From the NCBI GenBank assembly GCA_020720565.1, contig DYOK01000126.1, forward strand, positions 1 through 7,876: 7,876 nt of DNA, in the 5' to 3' direction. The position numbers and the translations under genes were made by a program. Within the stretch, counting starts at the first letter, position 1; each line of letters begins with the position of its first letter. This stretch comes from Acetofilamentum sp. (GTDB taxonomy: Bacteria > Bacteroidota > Bacteroidia > Bacteroidales > JAFGXI01). Below are positions 5,009 to 7,876 of the stretch, piece after piece. Below the pieces are notes generated by a model. The model did not search any database. It saw only the letters and a program-made list of their open reading frames with translations, and was not told the origin of the DNA.

Positions 5009-7876
5009 ATGCAAAGTAACATAAAAAAAACCATACTACTTTTTATCCTTAATACTTCGCTTGCGTGTTTTGGGCAAAACAATTCGAACGCATATTTTCA
5101 GCAAATAGTATATACTAAAATTGATGCCGAGCTATTTCCCGATAAAGAATTGCTTAGAGCAAAGGAAGAAATCCAATACATTAACCAATCTAAAGTAAAA
5201 ATCGACACCATATATTTGCATGTATGGGCCAACGGATATAAGGACCCAAATACGGCGTATTTCAAAGAGCTTGCTCGAAGCAAAAATAATTATCCTTATA
5301 ATCACGCATCAGATTTTCAAGGGAATTGTTCAATTAAAAAACTAAGTCAAAATCGTATTGTAAGTCCATATGAATGGGATAAGGAATATACCGATATTTT
5401 AATTTTACCGCTCAAAAAAACACTTTCTCCTAACGATACACTTATTATTGATATCGATTTCGAGGTAAAGATTCCTCTTTTAAGTTCAAGAATGGGACAT
5501 TCATACAGCGATTTTGCATTGAGTCAGTGGTTTCCTAAGCCTGCTGTTTTCGACCAGAAAGGATGGCACGCCTTTCCCTACTTAAATCAAGGTGAGTTCT
5601 ACTCTGAGTTCGGGTCGTACAATGTAAAAATTACCGTACCTGAGGCTTATCAAGTGGCTGCAACTGGAAACCTAAAGCAAGTTCAAAGTGAAGAACATAA
5701 AAAAACTTATGAATTTGCAGAAGACTCCATTCACGATTTTGCATGGTTTGCAGGCACAAATTGGACTATTAGTAAAGATTCGGTTCAGTTGCCCCACAGC
5801 GGACGTTGGGTGCAAATCGAATGCTATTACAATGCAAATCATACCAGATGGAATAAAGCACACCTATATGTAAAAGACGCCATCTACTACTATTCCCTGT
5901 GGTTAGGCGATTATCCATATGCCACTTGCAAAGTGGTTGAAGGCTTGAACAGTAGCAATGGTGGTATGGAATATCCCACCATCACCACTATTGAACCAGA
6001 GATTACAGACTCTTTAGCTTTAGAAACTGTTATTATACACGAGGTTGGGCACAACTGGTTTTATGGTATTTTAGCGAGTAACGAACGTGAATTTCCATGG
6101 ATGGACGAAGGCCTAAATTCGGCGTATGAGTTTCGATATTTAGAAACCAAATACCCCAAACTATTCGTGGCTACCGAAGGGTATTTTCAAGATTTTATTA
6201 ATGAAATGGATCATGGAAACCGAGTTTATTCAGATATCGCTATCTTAAGAAATATAGACCAGTCTGGGCACTTGCACTCATCACAATACAGTAATATTAA
6301 TTATGGTTCTATAGTCTATAAAAAAAATGCCGATATTTTCAATTACATGAGATCCTATCTGGGTGATATTGAATTTGATAGAATCATGAAAATCTATTTC
6401 GAAAAATGGAAGTTTAAACATCCTCAACCGGAAGACTTATATCAAATTTTCGAAACCGAAAGCCATAAACCTATAGATTGGGCATTCGAAGATTTATTGC
6501 AAACTCGAAAAATTGTCGATTACAAAGTATCGAAAATAAAACATAAGGGTTCAGAATCTATAGTGACTTTCAAGAATAATGGGCAAATAAGCTCTCCATT
6601 GTTTTTTTCGATCTTTAAGGACGGAAAGAAGTTGGACGATTACATGATTGATGGCTTTAAAAACGACACGACAATTACCATAAGTCATTCTTTCGACTAC
6701 CTAATTATCGACCCAAATCAACTAACCCTTGATATCAATCAAAGAAACAACTATTTTAGAAACGCATTACTATTCAAACACACCAAGAACTTAAGTATAA
6801 GACCATTAACCGACATTGTGAAACCAGGGCAAACCACAATATTCTTTAGTCCCACTTTGGGCTACAATACGCCTAATGGTTTGATGGTGGGCACTGCTTT
6901 TATGTCAAATTTGCTCTTCCCCAGCCGATTCGATTTTCTTTTTATGCCCATGTGGGCTTTCGGTAACCACCAATTAACAGGTGAAGCTGAACTGAATTAT
7001 TATTTTAGAAGTTCGAAAAACTGGCTCAAACAAATCAAACCATTTGTACATTTTAAAAGCTATGCCATTAGTTCCCATCTGGCATTTTACAAATATTCGG
7101 CTGGAATTCAATTCGACTTACAGAATTTTATGGAATCGAATCCCGCTTTTAAACAATTCGAGATCAAGTATGTGCACTCAAACGAACCGACCAATCCAAG
7201 AACTTATCGTGACTATTACAACATCAATTACACCATAAAACAGAACCGAAGCATAAACGGATATCAAATCGCCATTAAAAATACATTTTCGGAACAATTC
7301 GGCTTGACCAAGTTAGAATATCGGCAAACTTTATCGTACAATAAGTTAAAAACAGGGCTTCATTTGCGATGGTTTGGCGGATTTTTTTGGTACAACCAAA
7401 CCAACTCGGGTCTATATAACCTAAAGCTGAGTGGCCATACTGGGATGGAAGATTATCAGTACGAGAATACATTTATCGAACGCAACCGAACAGCCACAGG
7501 AGCATTCTCGCAACAATTTGTGGCCGACGATGGCGGATTTGCTTATTATGCTCCCTTTAGTTCTAACCGATGGCTTACCTCTCTAAATATTTCGAGCTCA
7601 TTGCCATTCCGAAGTCCATTCGAGGTGTATTTCAATATGGCTGCCTTTTCGGGAAGTAAAGATTTTTTTGAAAATGGATTAGCATGGGAATCTGGGGTTT
7701 CCGTTAGTCTGTTACGACAATTATTCGTAATATATTTCCCATTATGGGCTCACGAAAGCATCATCAATGCAAACGAACTTAATATCAATTCGCCCAGAGA
7801 AAAAATCAGATTTACCGTTAATTTTTCGTTTGTCAATGTGCGAACAATGTCGCGAAATATTGATCAATATCTGTAA
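5009..7876 (+). CDS. M1-family zinc metallopeptidase with C-terminal putative outer-membrane beta-barrel
   Basis: A 955-residue exported protein; the TAA stop is the last codon of the window. Residues 1-23 look like a signal peptide. Residues about 25-500 form an M1 (gluzincin) aminopeptidase-like unit. It has an N-terminal beta domain, G-G-M-E-Y (318-322) at the place of the exopeptidase GxMEN motif, the zinc site H344-E345-V-G-H348 and the third ligand Glu367 exactly 18 residues later in W-M-D-E-G. Tyr437 in I-V-Y-K-K is a plausible transition-state Tyr. All key residues are present, so activity is likely. After a linker with beta strands (about 505-590), residues about 600-950 alternate aromatic and polar residues in many short strands, as in outer-membrane barrels. 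This suggests a peptidase tethered to the outer membrane, probably trimming peptides for uptake or envelope turnover. Substrate is unknown. Cys20 sits in S-L-A-C, a poor lipobox, so lipidation is possible but less likely. Confidence 0.9.
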   Translation: MQSNIKKTILLFILNTSLACFGQNNSNAYFQQIVYTKIDAELFPDKELLRAKEEIQYINQSKVKIDTIYLHVWANGYKDPNTAYFKELARSKNNYPYNHASDFQGNCSIKKLSQNRIVSPYEWDKEYTDILILPLKKTLSPNDTLIIDIDFEVKIPLLSSRMGHSYSDFALSQWFPKPAVFDQKGWHAFPYLNQGEFYSEFGSYNVKITVPEAYQVAATGNLKQVQSEEHKKTYEFAEDSIHDFAWFAGTNWTISKDSVQLPHSGRWVQIECYYNANHTRWNKAHLYVKDAIYYYSLWLGDYPYATCKVVEGLNSSNGGMEYPTITTIEPEITDSLALETVIIHEVGHNWFYGILASNEREFPWMDEGLNSAYEFRYLETKYPKLFVATEGYFQDFINEMDHGNRVYSDIAILRNIDQSGHLHSSQYSNINYGSIVYKKNADIFNYMRSYLGDIEFDRIMKIYFEKWKFKHPQPEDLYQIFETESHKPIDWAFEDLLQTRKIVDYKVSKIKHKGSESIVTFKNNGQISSPLFFSIFKDGKKLDDYMIDGFKNDTTITISHSFDYLIIDPNQLTLDINQRNNYFRNALLFKHTKNLSIRPLTDIVKPGQTTIFFSPTLGYNTPNGLMVGTAFMSNLLFPSRFDFLFMPMWAFGNHQLTGEAELNYYFRSSKNWLKQIKPFVHFKSYAISSHLAFYKYSAGIQFDLQNFMESNPAFKQFEIKYVHSNEPTNPRTYRDYYNINYTIKQNRSINGYQIAIKNTFSEQFGLTKLEYRQTLSYNKLKTGLHLRWFGGFFWYNQTNSGLYNLKLSGHTGMEDYQYENTFIERNRTATGAFSQQFVADDGGFAYYAPFSSNRWLTSLNISSSLPFRSPFEVYFNMAAFSGSKDFFENGLAWESGVSVSLLRQLFVIYFPLWAHESIINANELNINSPREKIRFTVNFSFVNVRTMSRNIDQYL

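Overview
The window looks like a chromosomal segment from an AT-rich member of the Bacteroidota. Several signs agree. Promoter-like sequences resemble the TTG / TAnnTTTG type, starts lack strong Shine-Dalgarno sequences and sit behind A-rich leaders, most products are exported with Bacteroidota-style signal peptides, and the proteins belong to lineages I associate with that phylum. I cannot name the genus. The gene content is mostly ordinary cell-envelope housekeeping. I see no phage, insertion sequence, CRISPR array, rRNA or tRNA.

Left part, minus strand (1-895): the window opens inside the 5' end of a PIN-domain gene, of which only the first 15 complete codons are present. Upstream of it is a 140-base gap holding a short open stretch that could be a remnant of an antitoxin. 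Beyond that is a complete 235-residue exported protein that looks like an outer-membrane beta-barrel. A 394-base AT-rich divergent intergenic region follows (896-1289), with promoter-like sequences and two small competing hairpins.

Middle part, plus strand (1290-4971): a full-length DsbD-type thiol:disulfide reductase carries all three redox cysteine pairs. A 138-base gap with a well-spaced promoter candidate leads into a two-gene unit, made of an uncharacterised 299-residue lipoprotein and, 8 bases later, a 152-residue secreted protein with four cysteines. A strong intrinsic terminator (4945-4971) closes this unit.

Right part, plus strand (5009-7876): one 955-residue protein couples an M1-family zinc metallopeptidase (HEVGH plus Glu 18 residues on) to a C-terminal half that reads as an outer-membrane beta-barrel. 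Its stop codon is the last three bases of the window.

Functionally, every complete gene acts in or beyond the inner membrane. DsbD would move electrons from cytoplasmic thioredoxin to periplasmic thiols, and the four-cysteine secreted protein is a plausible but unproven client. The most interesting leads are the peptidase-barrel architecture, the unnamed lipoprotein/secreted-protein pair, and the PIN gene with no intact antitoxin beside it.
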